Assembly: GCA_900548345.1 (NCBI GenBank)
Contig: URKA01000009.1
Location: 14,765 to 78,764 of the forward strand
Reading direction: 5' to 3'
Origin: an uncultured Paraprevotella sp.
GTDB taxonomy: Bacteria; Bacteroidota; Bacteroidia; Bacteroidales; Bacteroidaceae
Length of the DNA: 64,000 nt
In this document: piece after piece, positions 9,213 to 17,318 of the stretch
How the letters are laid out: each line of letters starts with the position of its first letter
How positions within the stretch are numbered: the stretch's first letter is position 1
Program-made: the position numbers and the translations under genes
The notes under the pieces: generated by a model
What the model was told of the DNA's origin: nothing
What the model saw: the letters and a program-made list of their open reading frames with translations, nothing else
Databases searched by the model: none

Positions 9213-12131
9213 TCAGAATATGATGCCGCCTTCTCCGTCATCTTCATTGTAATATCCGTCATCTTCTCCACCGTAGCCTTCCGGCTCGTCGTCGGGCGTC
9301 CGTATCTCTATCGAGGTCGGTTCGTCCAGACGCAGGTCTTCGGGCACCTGCAGCGGAGCGAACTTCTCATCGTAGAACGCCTTGTAGTCATCGAAACTGA
9401 ATGCCGTGCCCAACAACTTGAGGTTGTCTTCCGAGATGATGAGCGAACGTATGTTCTTGAGCGTGACGGCCATGTGCGGGTCGGCATATAGCTTTTGCGT
9501 GTAGGCGTGTGCTTCGTCATAACTGGCGAATCCCTTGATTTGCATTCTGGCGATACCGTTCTCTTTGACAATTTCGAGGTCGAAGTTCCGCACGACGAAG
9601 TTGGTGAAGTTGTACAGTGCCATTTCATACAGCAGCTGGTCCTCGTCCAATGTGTTTTCTGGATACGCCAGCAGGAAGACGAAATTACAGATACGTTCGT
9701 CGCTGAGTTGCCGTGCTTCCTCGGTCGAGTCGCTTTGTGCCACGAGGCTCCTCCGGCTCCAGATGTCGCTGGCGTCATATTTCCCGTCACTCAGCGAGCG
9801 TCCTTCCTGTATGCCTTTCACGATGTTCTGGGCCATTTCCGTCACTTCGTCTTTCGGATATTGCTGTATGACCTCCTTCAGCGTGGTGAGGAAACTGTCG
9901 CGCTGTCCCGTGTAAAGTTGGCTCATGGCCTGTACGAACATGAATTTGGCGCGGTGCGCTCCTTCGGGGAAGTCTGTGGTCGAGGTGGCGTAGTTTCTGA
10001 ACACCTCCCCGTATTCATCCCTTGTGTAGGCGTTATAGGTTGCGGCATACAGTGAATCCTCAATGTGCTTCCCGTTGCGTGCGTACAGTTCGTAGCGGGG
10101 ATTGGACAGCATGACGGCATAACGGCTTTCCGGGAACTCCGTAATGAGCTGTTGTCTGTAATGTGTGGCTTCGGCATCGTTGCCCAGTCTTCCGCTGATG
10201 AGAAAGAGGTGGTAATAGGCGTTGTCCTTGTCGGGTACGTCGGGGAAATCATTGATGAGGCGTATCAGTGTTCTGCGCGCCAGGGTGAAGTTTTCCAGAC
10301 GCTCGGATTCAAGGATGCCCGCATGGTAGAGTCCGTCGCGCAGTATGTCGTTGGATGCTTGCAACTGTTCCTCGCTGAACGGGATTTGCTGCATGTAGTA
10401 TTCCCTGTGATGGGGGTCTTGTGCCAGCGAGTCGGCCAGTCGTGCTTTCGCTTCGGCGATGCTGTCGGCCGCGGCGATGCTGTCGGCTTGTGCCAGTTGC
10501 AGGCTGTCCATGCCTTCCTCGTCATAGTTATACTCTTCAAAGTTGCCGTTCCGGTCTTCTTTTTTATGGCTTCTCCGCCAGTTGTCTTCCAAGGGGCGTT
10601 TCCCCCAGATTTGGACGAACTGTCGTTTGCCTGCCGCTACTGCCGTGGGGTTGTAGAAGTACCAGAGTGAGTTTTGTCTGCCCATAGCTCCCGGTGCGCC
10701 GCCACGTCCGGCTGCTGCTCCCGGTGTGGGTGATACGGGTGCGGAGGGCGTGTTCTGTGCCATTTGCTCATTCATTTCCTTGCGAGCCTCTTCCTTTTCT
10801 TTTTTCTTCAAGGCTTCTATGACACGGTCTATCGCGGCATTGCGTTCGTTTTCGGGCAGTTTGGCCAGTTGTTGCAGGCTGTCCTGCAACTTGACGGCAG
10901 AAAGGTGGGGCTCCAGTTCGGTGAGAATTCCTGAGCGTCGTTCCGCTTCCTTGTAAGCCTCGTGTTCTTTTTCCAGGATGCCGACAACTTCTGCGTAGCA
11001 ACGTTGTGCGTTGATATAGTCTTCCTTGTCCCAATAAACTTCGCCGAGGCGCAGGAGCAGAACGGCTTTGGCTATGCCGTTCCGCGTACTTTTCTCAGCT
11101 CCTTGCTCGTAGGCTCCTATACAGTGTGCCGTATCCTTTCGGGCAAGGTACACGTTGCCGATGGCATAATATATCTGGTCCTGATAGTCCTTGTTCTTTT
11201 TATTACGTGCCATGCGCTGCAACTTCTTTATTTTCTTGTTGTAGCTTCCTGTGGTCATGACTTCCGTCTGAAGGATGCGGGCGTTGAAGGCCAGTTCGTA
11301 TGGAGGATTGGCGCGTATGACCTTCTGGAGCGATTTATAGGCTTGGCTGTTCTTTCCGACTTTGTGATAGAGTTGTCCTGCCAGGTAATTCAGGCGTGCG
11401 CGTTGCAGTCTGTTTTTCTCGTTCCTGATGGTCTTCAGCAGGAACGGAAGCGCCTCTTCATATTGTTGGGTCAGGATGAGATAGTCGGTATACGATGCGT
11501 TCCGTTCCTTGACGCCTTCGGAAGTGATGCTGTCGCGCTTCATCTTATTGAAGACATCTTCTGCATCGTACGGCCATTCCAACTCTACATAACATCGTGC
11601 CAGCATGGCGCGCGCCACCGACACCACTTCCGGTTGTCCGGCATACAGGCTTGTGATATAGTTGAATGTCGAGGCGGCTTCTATAAAGTTTCCTTGCCGG
11701 AACTGTGCCCGTCCCAACAGAAGCCATGCGTGTTTCAGGAACGGATTGAATTCTTTCCGTGCCAGGTAGGCTTTCTCTTTGGCACTCTTCCGTTTGTTGG
11801 TGTTGCTTTTCGGCCGGACTTTGATGGAGTGTACTTTAATGGCCTTCTCACTTTTTGTGATGGCGGTCTCGAACTCGGACTTGCCCAATGCTGCGGTCTT
11901 CTTGTCGCGGACACTATACATGGGCAGCAAGTCCGTATAATTGTCCACGTGTCCTTCCTGTTGTGCCAGTATACCGGCCTTATAGGCTTCGTTGCCGTTG
12001 AAGTAAGTGTTGAAACGTGCTGTAAGTGCATGATAGAAACGGGTGCCCGACGTGTTTTTCTTGGTCGAGCATGAGGCCGTGGCTAACAGCAGTGCGGTGA
12101 TGCAGGCAATATGTAGTATATTTCTTTTCAA
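9213..12131 (-). CDS. porW: PorW/SprE-like TPR lipoprotein
   Basis: A 972-residue protein with a lipoprotein signal peptide (LLLATASC, lipidated Cys21) and a long series of tetratricopeptide-like helical repeats (for example HAWLLLGRAQFRQGNFIEAASTFNYI at about 134-159, and QIYYAIGNVYLARKDTAHCIGAYEQG). A low-complexity Ala/Asp stretch lies mid-protein, and the C terminus is very acidic and Gly-rich. It resembles PorW/SprE, a lipoprotein needed for type IX secretion and gliding in other Bacteroidetes. The direct linkage to porX supports this. The role in a species without gliding is unknown. Confidence 0.82.
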   Translation of the reverse strand: MKRNILHIACITALLLATASCSTKKNTSGTRFYHALTARFNTYFNGNEAYKAGILAQQEGHVDNYTDLLPMYSVRDKKTAALGKSEFETAITKSEKAIKVHSIKVRPKSNTNKRKSAKEKAYLARKEFNPFLKHAWLLLGRAQFRQGNFIEAASTFNYITSLYAGQPEVVSVARAMLARCYVELEWPYDAEDVFNKMKRDSITSEGVKERNASYTDYLILTQQYEEALPFLLKTIRNEKNRLQRARLNYLAGQLYHKVGKNSQAYKSLQKVIRANPPYELAFNARILQTEVMTTGSYNKKIKKLQRMARNKKNKDYQDQIYYAIGNVYLARKDTAHCIGAYEQGAEKSTRNGIAKAVLLLRLGEVYWDKEDYINAQRCYAEVVGILEKEHEAYKEAERRSGILTELEPHLSAVKLQDSLQQLAKLPENERNAAIDRVIEALKKKEKEEARKEMNEQMAQNTPSAPVSPTPGAAAGRGGAPGAMGRQNSLWYFYNPTAVAAGKRQFVQIWGKRPLEDNWRRSHKKEDRNGNFEEYNYDEEGMDSLQLAQADSIAAADSIAEAKARLADSLAQDPHHREYYMQQIPFSEEQLQASNDILRDGLYHAGILESERLENFTLARRTLIRLINDFPDVPDKDNAYYHLFLISGRLGNDAEATHYRQQLITEFPESRYAVMLSNPRYELYARNGKHIEDSLYAATYNAYTRDEYGEVFRNYATSTTDFPEGAHRAKFMFVQAMSQLYTGQRDSFLTTLKEVIQQYPKDEVTEMAQNIVKGIQEGRSLSDGKYDASDIWSRRSLVAQSDSTEEARQLSDERICNFVFLLAYPENTLDEDQLLYEMALYNFTNFVVRNFDLEIVKENGIARMQIKGFASYDEAHAYTQKLYADPHMAVTLKNIRSLIISEDNLKLLGTAFSFDDYKAFYDEKFAPLQVPEDLRLDEPTSIEIRTPDDEPEGYGGEDDGYYNEDDGEGGIIF

Positions 12132-12170
12132 AGCAAATCTCTCCGGTTAAATAACAGGATTTTACGGTTT

Positions 12171-12986
12171 TTATTGCCTTTTGCCTCCGATAATTGCCAT
12201 GGACGTGGTTTTACAGAGCAGGTATATGACAATGGAGACGAATATGATGGATGCTCCCGAAGGTATGTTGTAACGATAAGAGAGGAGAAGGCCGCCTATA
12301 CAGCCGGCATAGCCTATGAGGACGGACAAGCCGGCCATGGTCTTGAATCTGCGGGTGAACAGGTTGGCGGTGACTTGGGGTATGGTCAGCATGGAGATGA
12401 CCATTACGATACCTACCATACGCAGGCAGGCTACGATGGTCAGTGCGATGAACGCCATCATCAGGTATTCCATGGCTGTTACCGGCAGGTGTTGTGAACG
12501 GGCGAACTCGGCATCGAATGCGACGGAGACGAGCGGACGCAGAAAGACAGTGAAGAAAAACAGTGCCGCTACGGTGAGTGCGGACAAAAGGTAAAGGTCG
12601 CCGTCGGTAATGGTCAGGACGTTGCCGAACAGGTATGAGGACAATTCGGGGGTGAAGCCGGGAGCAAGGAAACTGCAGATGATGCCGATGCTCATGCCGA
12701 GTGTCCAGAAGATGGCGATGGCGGAATCTTCGCGCATGTCTCTTCTGCGGCTGAACCATTGTATGCCGCAGGCCGAGAGAACGGAGAATACGGCGGCCGA
12801 CAGAACGGGCGGAAGCCCGCAGTATACGCCTATGCCTATGCCTCCGAATGAGGCGTGAGTGATGCCTCCGCTGATGAATACGAGGCGGCGGGTTACGATA
12901 TAGGTGCCGACGAGTCCGCAGAGTATACTGGCGAGCATGCAGCCCAAAAGTGCGTGTTGGAAGAATGTATAGGATAATATGTTCAT
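12171..12986 (-). CDS. Metal ABC transporter permease (ZnuB/MntB family)
   Basis: A 271-residue polytopic inner-membrane protein with about eight hydrophobic segments. The early motif VTRRLVFISGGITHASFGGIGIG is the family signature, and the MVIS(M)LTIPQVTAN segment near residues 195-208 is also typical. It would form the channel of a Zn2+ or Mn2+ importer. No cognate ATPase or binding protein gene lies nearby, so its partners must be elsewhere. Its start overlaps the stop of the upstream gene (ATGA), which suggests translational coupling. Confidence 0.88.
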   Translation of the reverse strand: MNILSYTFFQHALLGCMLASILCGLVGTYIVTRRLVFISGGITHASFGGIGIGVYCGLPPVLSAAVFSVLSACGIQWFSRRRDMREDSAIAIFWTLGMSIGIICSFLAPGFTPELSSYLFGNVLTITDGDLYLLSALTVAALFFFTVFLRPLVSVAFDAEFARSQHLPVTAMEYLMMAFIALTIVACLRMVGIVMVISMLTIPQVTANLFTRRFKTMAGLSVLIGYAGCIGGLLLSYRYNIPSGASIIFVSIVIYLLCKTTSMAIIGGKRQ

Positions 12987-13414
12987 GCGTGTTCGGTTCT
13001 TCTTTCTCCTACAATGAGGAATACTTCGTCTTTCAGTGCGTCGGGCAGGGATATGTTGCGCAGCTGCAGGCTTCTTACCCAGCCGGCCACTTCATCGTCC
13101 TGCATGGTATAGAGGATGTTGCGGAACTCATCCTCTTCGTCAGCCGTGTAGGCGGATGAAGGCATGCCGCGAAAACGGTCGAGCTCCTCGTCGTCATAGT
13201 ATTCTATGTCTTTGCTGACAGCGGCCAGCAGGCTTTCCTTCTCGCAGATTTCGTGCTGTCCGCAACATTCCTGAGGCGGCTGTACGACAGTGGGAAACTC
13301 TGTGATTTCACCGCTGTCCATTTGTTTTTGCAGCGAGCGGTTGCGGAACCAGCCGGCCAGCATGGCCAGCAGTCCGGCGGCTGCAAGTGCGATGACGATG
13401 TATAAGACTATCAT
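12983..13414 (-). CDS. Small membrane-anchored protein of unknown function
   Basis: A 143-residue protein with an N-terminal membrane anchor (residues 2-23, IVLYIVIALAAAGLLAMLAG) followed by a soluble acidic region. It contains a cluster CCGQHEIC at about 50-57 that could bind metal, which is interesting beside a metal permease gene. It overlaps both neighbours by 4 bp (ATGA junctions with aroA and with the permease), so it is almost certainly translated as part of the operon. I do not recognise a functional family. Confidence 0.75.
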   Translation of the reverse strand: MIVLYIVIALAAAGLLAMLAGWFRNRSLQKQMDSGEITEFPTVVQPPQECCGQHEICEKESLLAAVSKDIEYYDDEELDRFRGMPSSAYTADEEDEFRNILYTMQDDEVAGWVRSLQLRNISLPDALKDEVFLIVGERRTEHA

Positions 13415-14658
13415 AGTTCTTCAATCTCAAATCCGGTTTTTGTCAGATGCTCCCAATATTTCGGATAGGACTTGCCCACCACTTGGGGATTATTGATGCA
13501 AATGTCACCCAAAGTCAGGCTGCAGGGAGCAAAAGCCATCGCCATGCGGTGGTCTTCATAGGTGTCTATGGCCACTTGTCGGTGGGGGGCTGTCCTTGCG
13601 CCGTCCCATATCAGTTCGGAGTCGTGGGCATCGCGGATGTCGTAACCCAATTTCCCCAATTCCCGAATGAGGGCGGCTATGCGGTCTGTCTCTTTGATTT
13701 TCAGGCTTTGCAGTCCGCGGAAATGGAACGGAATACCGAGCATGGCGCAGGTGACGGCAAATGTCTGGGCCAGGTCCGGCTGGTTGATGAAGTCATAGTC
13801 CATGCGTGTGGCCGTCACGGTACCTTTGGTGAGCCTGACGCATTCCAGACCGTTTTCGTCCTTGAAAAATGCGGTATGCACGCCAAGGCTTTTGAACAAG
13901 TCGCGCACTGCGGAGTCGCCCTGACTGCTGTGACGGTATAGGCCGGGCAGTATGATCTCGGCGTCGGGGTTGGTACAGAGGGCTGTCATCTGGTACCAAT
14001 AGGATGCGGCACTCCAGTCGCTCTCTATATAATAAGGTGTGCTGCGATAAGGTATGGGTTTCACCTCTATATGCCTCTCGTCCGTCCACGTCGCCTGTGC
14101 CCCGAAATCCGTCATCAGCTGAAGGGTAAGGTCGATATACGGTCGGGAGATGATGTCGCCCGTGAGTTCCAGTACGAGTCCGTCTTGCAGTACCGGTGCT
14201 ATCATGAGCAGGGCGGAGATGTATTGTGAGCTGATGTTTCCTTTCAGGCTTAGTTTTCCGCCTTCATGTTTTCCGCCGGTGATGCGCAGGGGCGGAAAGC
14301 CCTCCTGTTCGGTGTATTCCACCTTTGCTCCCAGCGCACGTAGTGCATCTGCCAGAATGCCGATGGGGCGTTGCTTCATGCGCTGTGTGCCTGTGATGGT
14401 GTGTGTACCTTCTGTCACGGCATAATAAGCCGAGAGAAAGCGCATGGCTGTGCCTGCGGCCATGATGTCTGTCGGGTCGGACGGTTGTGTCAGTGCCCGG
14501 ACCATGACGAATGTGTCGTCGCAGTCCGAGATGTGTTGTGGCATTTCATGTCCTCCCGACAAAGCGTTGATGATGAGTGCCCGGTTGCTGATGCTTTTGC
14601 TGGCCGGAAGCTCTATGGTTTGTTGCAGTCGGCGTGCTGCGGTAAGTTTAATTCGCAT
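13411..14658 (-). CDS. aroA: 3-phosphoshikimate 1-carboxyvinyltransferase (EPSP synthase)
   Basis: Sixth step of the shikimate pathway, joining shikimate 3-phosphate and phosphoenolpyruvate. ELPASKSISNRAL near the N terminus is the substrate-binding signature, and DRIAALIRELGKLG and YEDHRMAMAFAP near the C terminus are also diagnostic. I start the protein at the ATG at 14658 (MRIKLTAAR); a longer reading to 14718 is unlikely because a promoter with boxes at 14716-14719 and 14689-14696 lies inside it. The 415 residues are slightly compact but within the family range. First gene of the long operon to tsaE. Confidence 0.93.
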   Translation of the reverse strand: MRIKLTAARRLQQTIELPASKSISNRALIINALSGGHEMPQHISDCDDTFVMVRALTQPSDPTDIMAAGTAMRFLSAYYAVTEGTHTITGTQRMKQRPIGILADALRALGAKVEYTEQEGFPPLRITGGKHEGGKLSLKGNISSQYISALLMIAPVLQDGLVLELTGDIISRPYIDLTLQLMTDFGAQATWTDERHIEVKPIPYRSTPYYIESDWSAASYWYQMTALCTNPDAEIILPGLYRHSSQGDSAVRDLFKSLGVHTAFFKDENGLECVRLTKGTVTATRMDYDFINQPDLAQTFAVTCAMLGIPFHFRGLQSLKIKETDRIAALIRELGKLGYDIRDAHDSELIWDGARTAPHRQVAIDTYEDHRMAMAFAPCSLTLGDICINNPQVVGKSYPKYWEHLTKTGFEIEEL

Positions 14659-14688
14659 GATTTGGCTGAAAAATGAATTATACGAGCA

Positions 14689-14719
14689 CAAAAGTAGAGA
14701 TTTATTTGGAATATTCAAA
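14689..14719 (-). promoter_or_regulatory. Promoter of the aroA-tsaE operon
   Basis: On the minus strand TTTG (14719-14716) is followed after 19 bp by TACTTTTG (14696-14689). The predicted start of transcription lies about 25 bp before the chosen aroA start codon and rules out the longer N terminus. Confidence 0.7.
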
Positions 14720-14736
14720 AACTATTTCTAATTTTG
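14705..14736 (+). promoter_or_regulatory. Promoter of tRNA-Pro
   Basis: TTTG at 14705-14708 and TAATTTTG at 14729-14736 are 20 bp apart. The tRNA starts 11 bp after the -7 box. The two boxes interleave with the aroA promoter on the other strand. Confidence 0.75.
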
Positions 14737-14746
14737 CACCCGCAAA

Positions 14747-14821
14747 CGGGATGTAGCTCAGTCCGGTTAGAGTACTCGTCTGGGGGGCGAGTGGTCGCTG
14801 GTTCGAATCCAGTCATCCCGA
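14747..14821 (+). tRNA. tRNA-Pro(GGG)
   Basis: The cloverleaf closes fully: acceptor CGGGATG with CATCCCG, D arm with GCTC/GAGT, anticodon stem CTCGT/GCGAG around the loop CTGGGGG (anticodon GGG, reading CCC/CCU), and T arm CTGGTTCGAATCCAG. The discriminator is A and CCA is not encoded. Confidence 0.96.
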
Positions 14822-14831
14822 CAAAATAAAG

Positions 14832-14870
14832 AGGCATTGGTAATCGCAGGAGGTTATTGATGCCTTTTTT
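14832..14870 (+). terminator. Terminator after tRNA-Pro
   Basis: AGGCAT pairs with ATGCCT, with further G-U-rich pairing inside, followed by a run of six or more T. Confidence 0.65.
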
Positions 14871-14948
14871 GTCAATATACGTAGGATGAATAAACCTACG
14901 TTTCCGATGCCTTGTCGGCTGGAGGTGGGAAGTTCTTCAGAGGGTATG

Positions 14949-14981
14949 AAAAAGGCCGTTGCCGGGGTGGCAGACGGCCTT
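14949..14981 (-). terminator. Terminator of the GH43 gene
   Basis: On the minus strand AAGGCCGT pairs with ACGGCCTT around a GC-rich loop that can itself pair (CTGCCACCCCGGCA), followed by a T tract. It lies just after the GH43 stop codon. Confidence 0.8.
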
Positions 14982-14988
14982 GTATGTC

Positions 14989-16011
14989 TTATTTTACTTT
15001 CTTGATTCCTTCATGTGTGGGAATGATGGGCTTGATGGTACCGTCCTCGTTGAACTCCATCTTGTCGATGCAGACTTCGCGGTGTGTGCCCGGCTGGTGC
15101 TTCAGGTAGTTCTTGTTGATGCGGTGGTACACCATGTACCACTTGTCCTTGCCTGGTATCTGGAGTACGGAGTTGTGCGCCGTGCCGTATATTTCCTCTT
15201 CGGGACGCTGAATCAATATCACGGGTTCCTTGGCCACCTCAATGGGGCCGAGCGGAGACTTGCCCGTTCCGTATGCCACGTGGTAGTTGGGCGAGCCGGT
15301 GTCGTCCACGCTCCAGAGGAAATAGTATGTGCCTTTGCGGTAGAATACGTAAGGTGCCTCGCGGAAAGCATAATCCTTCAGTGTGCCGCCTTGAGGCGTC
15401 ATGAGTGTTTCCGTTTCGGGTTTGATGCTCATCATGTCTTCGTTCAGTTCGGCTCCGGCCATGTAGCCGTTACCCCAGTACAGGTAGGATTTTCCGCTGA
15501 CAGGGTCTTCAAACACGTCCACATCGATTTGCTGCCCGTGTTGCTGTCCTTCCGGCCTGCGGTTGATGATGGGATGCCCCGCGTCGGTGAAGGGGCCTGT
15601 GGGATGGTCGGCCGTGGCCACTCCGATGGCTTTGCCTTTCGGGGTGTTGCCGCTGAAATAGAAGAAGTATTTGTATTTGCCGTTGATTTTCTTTTCTATG
15701 ATGCACGGTGCCCATGCGTTGCCGTCGGCCCAACTTACCTGATCGGTGCCCAGGTCAAGCATGATACCTTCATGACGCCAGTCGGTCAGGTTCTTGGAGC
15801 TGAATACGGTGAAGTAATATCCTCCCCATCCCGGTGTGCCGTCGGTAGTGGAATAAATGTAATACTTCTTGGTCTGGTTGGAATAGAGCACTTCCGGGTC
15901 GGCGTGGAATTCAGGCAGAACGGGGTTTCCGGTTGCGGGACGCTGTGCGGAAATTTCGTTGTGTCCGGTAAACAGACAGGTCAGTGCAAGTAAGGCTAAT
16001 GTTTTTTTCAT
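14989..16011 (-). CDS. Secreted glycoside hydrolase family 43 enzyme
   Basis: A five-bladed beta-propeller glycosidase of the arabinanase/xylosidase type. I start it at the ATG at 16011 because MKKTLALLALTCLFTGHNEISAQ is a clear signal peptide. Expected acidic residues are visible: Asp in EFHADPEVLY, Asp in VDVFEDPVSGKSYLYW, and Glu in FREAPYVFYRKG. WADGNAWAPC is also family-like. Substrate cannot be told from the sequence. The gene stands alone between tRNA-Pro and aroB, away from the other GH43 genes at 28-31 kb, and has its own terminator. Confidence 0.87.
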   Translation of the reverse strand: MKKTLALLALTCLFTGHNEISAQRPATGNPVLPEFHADPEVLYSNQTKKYYIYSTTDGTPGWGGYYFTVFSSKNLTDWRHEGIMLDLGTDQVSWADGNAWAPCIIEKKINGKYKYFFYFSGNTPKGKAIGVATADHPTGPFTDAGHPIINRRPEGQQHGQQIDVDVFEDPVSGKSYLYWGNGYMAGAELNEDMMSIKPETETLMTPQGGTLKDYAFREAPYVFYRKGTYYFLWSVDDTGSPNYHVAYGTGKSPLGPIEVAKEPVILIQRPEEEIYGTAHNSVLQIPGKDKWYMVYHRINKNYLKHQPGTHREVCIDKMEFNEDGTIKPIIPTHEGIKKVK

Positions 16012-16037
16012 GATATGTTGAATTTGAAAATGTGAGT

Positions 16038-17099
16038 TCAGCAACCTGTGGTCTCGCGGTAGAAATCCAGCATATTGAAGATTTCCTGCTTGTCGGCTGT
16101 GCGGTTGATGCGAATGTCGCCTATATCGCCCAGCAAGGTAAAGTTAATGCTTCCGGCCGTGTTCTTCTTGTCGTGCGTCATGAAGGCATACAGGCGTTCG
16201 TATGCCTTGCAGTCGAATGCGAATGTGCCGTAGTTCGTCTTGATGAAGTCGATGGTCTGCCGTAGTTTGTCTTTGGGGAATCCTGTGTGCAGGCTGCTCA
16301 GGTAGAGTTCGCATATCAGTCCCCACGCCACGGCATATCCGTGCAGCACGGTGCGGTTCTCCGCCAGTGCCAGACTTTCGAAAGCGTGTCCGGCGGTGTG
16401 TCCGAGGTTCAGCGCCTTGCGTATGCCTTTTTCGTAGGGGTCTTCCCCTACGATATGTTCCTTGATGGACACGCTCTTGGCCACCAGTCTTTGTAACAGG
16501 GCGTAGTCGATGCTGTCAAGGTCGAAGCGCAGCAGCTCCGCCCAGTTCTCTTCCGTACTGATTAGTCCGTGTTTGAGCATTTCTGCATACCCCGAACAGA
16601 TGTTTTCCCGGTCGAGCGTCTTCAGGAATTCAGTGTCGAGCAATACGCTCGAAGCCGGAGCGAACACGCCAACCTCATTTTTCAGTCCGTTGAAGTTGAT
16701 GCCCGTTTTTCCGCCCACCGATGCGTCGACCATAGCCAGCAATGTGGTGGGTATGTTGATGTATTGTATTCCCCTTTTGAATGTGGCGGCAGCAAATCCG
16801 CCGAGGTCGGTAATCATTCCGCCGCCCACGTTAATCATGAGCGAGTGGCGTGTGCCGCCCCGGTTGCTCAACTCGGTCCATACCGCCGCGAGTGACTCTA
16901 TGGTCTTATGCTCATCGGTGGCTCCGATAACGATGTGCTCCGCTTGTTGCAGACAAGGAAATCCTTCGATGAGCGGAAGGCATTTCCTGTGCGTGGTTTC
17001 GTCCGTCAGGACAAAAAGCCTGTCGTGGGGACAAGCTTCAATCGCCCTCTTCAAGCTGTCCTCCAGATTCTCCGAGATGATGATTTCTTGCTTACGCAT
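16038..17099 (-). CDS. aroB: 3-dehydroquinate synthase AroB
   Basis: NAD-dependent enzyme of the shikimate pathway that cyclises DAHP to 3-dehydroquinate. Family motifs are visible in order: GGGMITDLGGFAAATFKRG (about 91-109, NAD and substrate contact), IPTTLLAMVDASVGGKTGIN, AEMLKHGLI, and LNLGHTAGHAFES with zinc-ligand histidines, followed by HGYAVAWGL with another His. The 353 residues are normal. It lies 26 bp before the GH43 gene and 1.4 kb from aroA, so two shikimate genes cluster here without sharing an operon. Confidence 0.96.
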   Translation of the reverse strand: MRKQEIIISENLEDSLKRAIEACPHDRLFVLTDETTHRKCLPLIEGFPCLQQAEHIVIGATDEHKTIESLAAVWTELSNRGGTRHSLMINVGGGMITDLGGFAAATFKRGIQYINIPTTLLAMVDASVGGKTGINFNGLKNEVGVFAPASSVLLDTEFLKTLDRENICSGYAEMLKHGLISTEENWAELLRFDLDSIDYALLQRLVAKSVSIKEHIVGEDPYEKGIRKALNLGHTAGHAFESLALAENRTVLHGYAVAWGLICELYLSSLHTGFPKDKLRQTIDFIKTNYGTFAFDCKAYERLYAFMTHDKKNTAGSINFTLLGDIGDIRINRTADKQEIFNMLDFYRETTGC

Positions 17100-17122
17100 G
17101 AGTGTACGGTTTGATTTGTATG

Positions 17123-17130
17123 CAAAGATA
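17123..17130 (-). promoter_or_regulatory. -7 box of aroB
   Basis: Minus-strand TATCTTTG fits TAnnTTTG and lies 24 bp before the aroB start codon. No good -33 TTTG was found. Confidence 0.5.
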
Positions 17131-17318
17131 AGGTTTCTGTAAGATAAAAAGGCGGTGGAATCGCTTTTTTTCTTGTTGGCCGGTTGATTTTGCAGGTTGC
17201 TTTTGTCTTATACCTTTATTTATGTTAAAATGTCGGTTCGTCATTAAACCGGAAGCAGACGGGCGTGTCACATCCGTAAATACAAATTCCAGAATAAAAA
17301 GATTAAGGTATAAAAAAG

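Noticed and set aside
10962..12074. A 370-codon plus-strand open frame opposite the PorW-like gene
   Set aside because: Antisense shadow of the TPR lipoprotein; Cys- and Val-rich composition without domain pattern.
14959..15993. A long plus-strand open frame opposite the GH43 gene
   Set aside because: It is the antisense shadow of a clear GH43 protein with signal peptide and has no own start signals.
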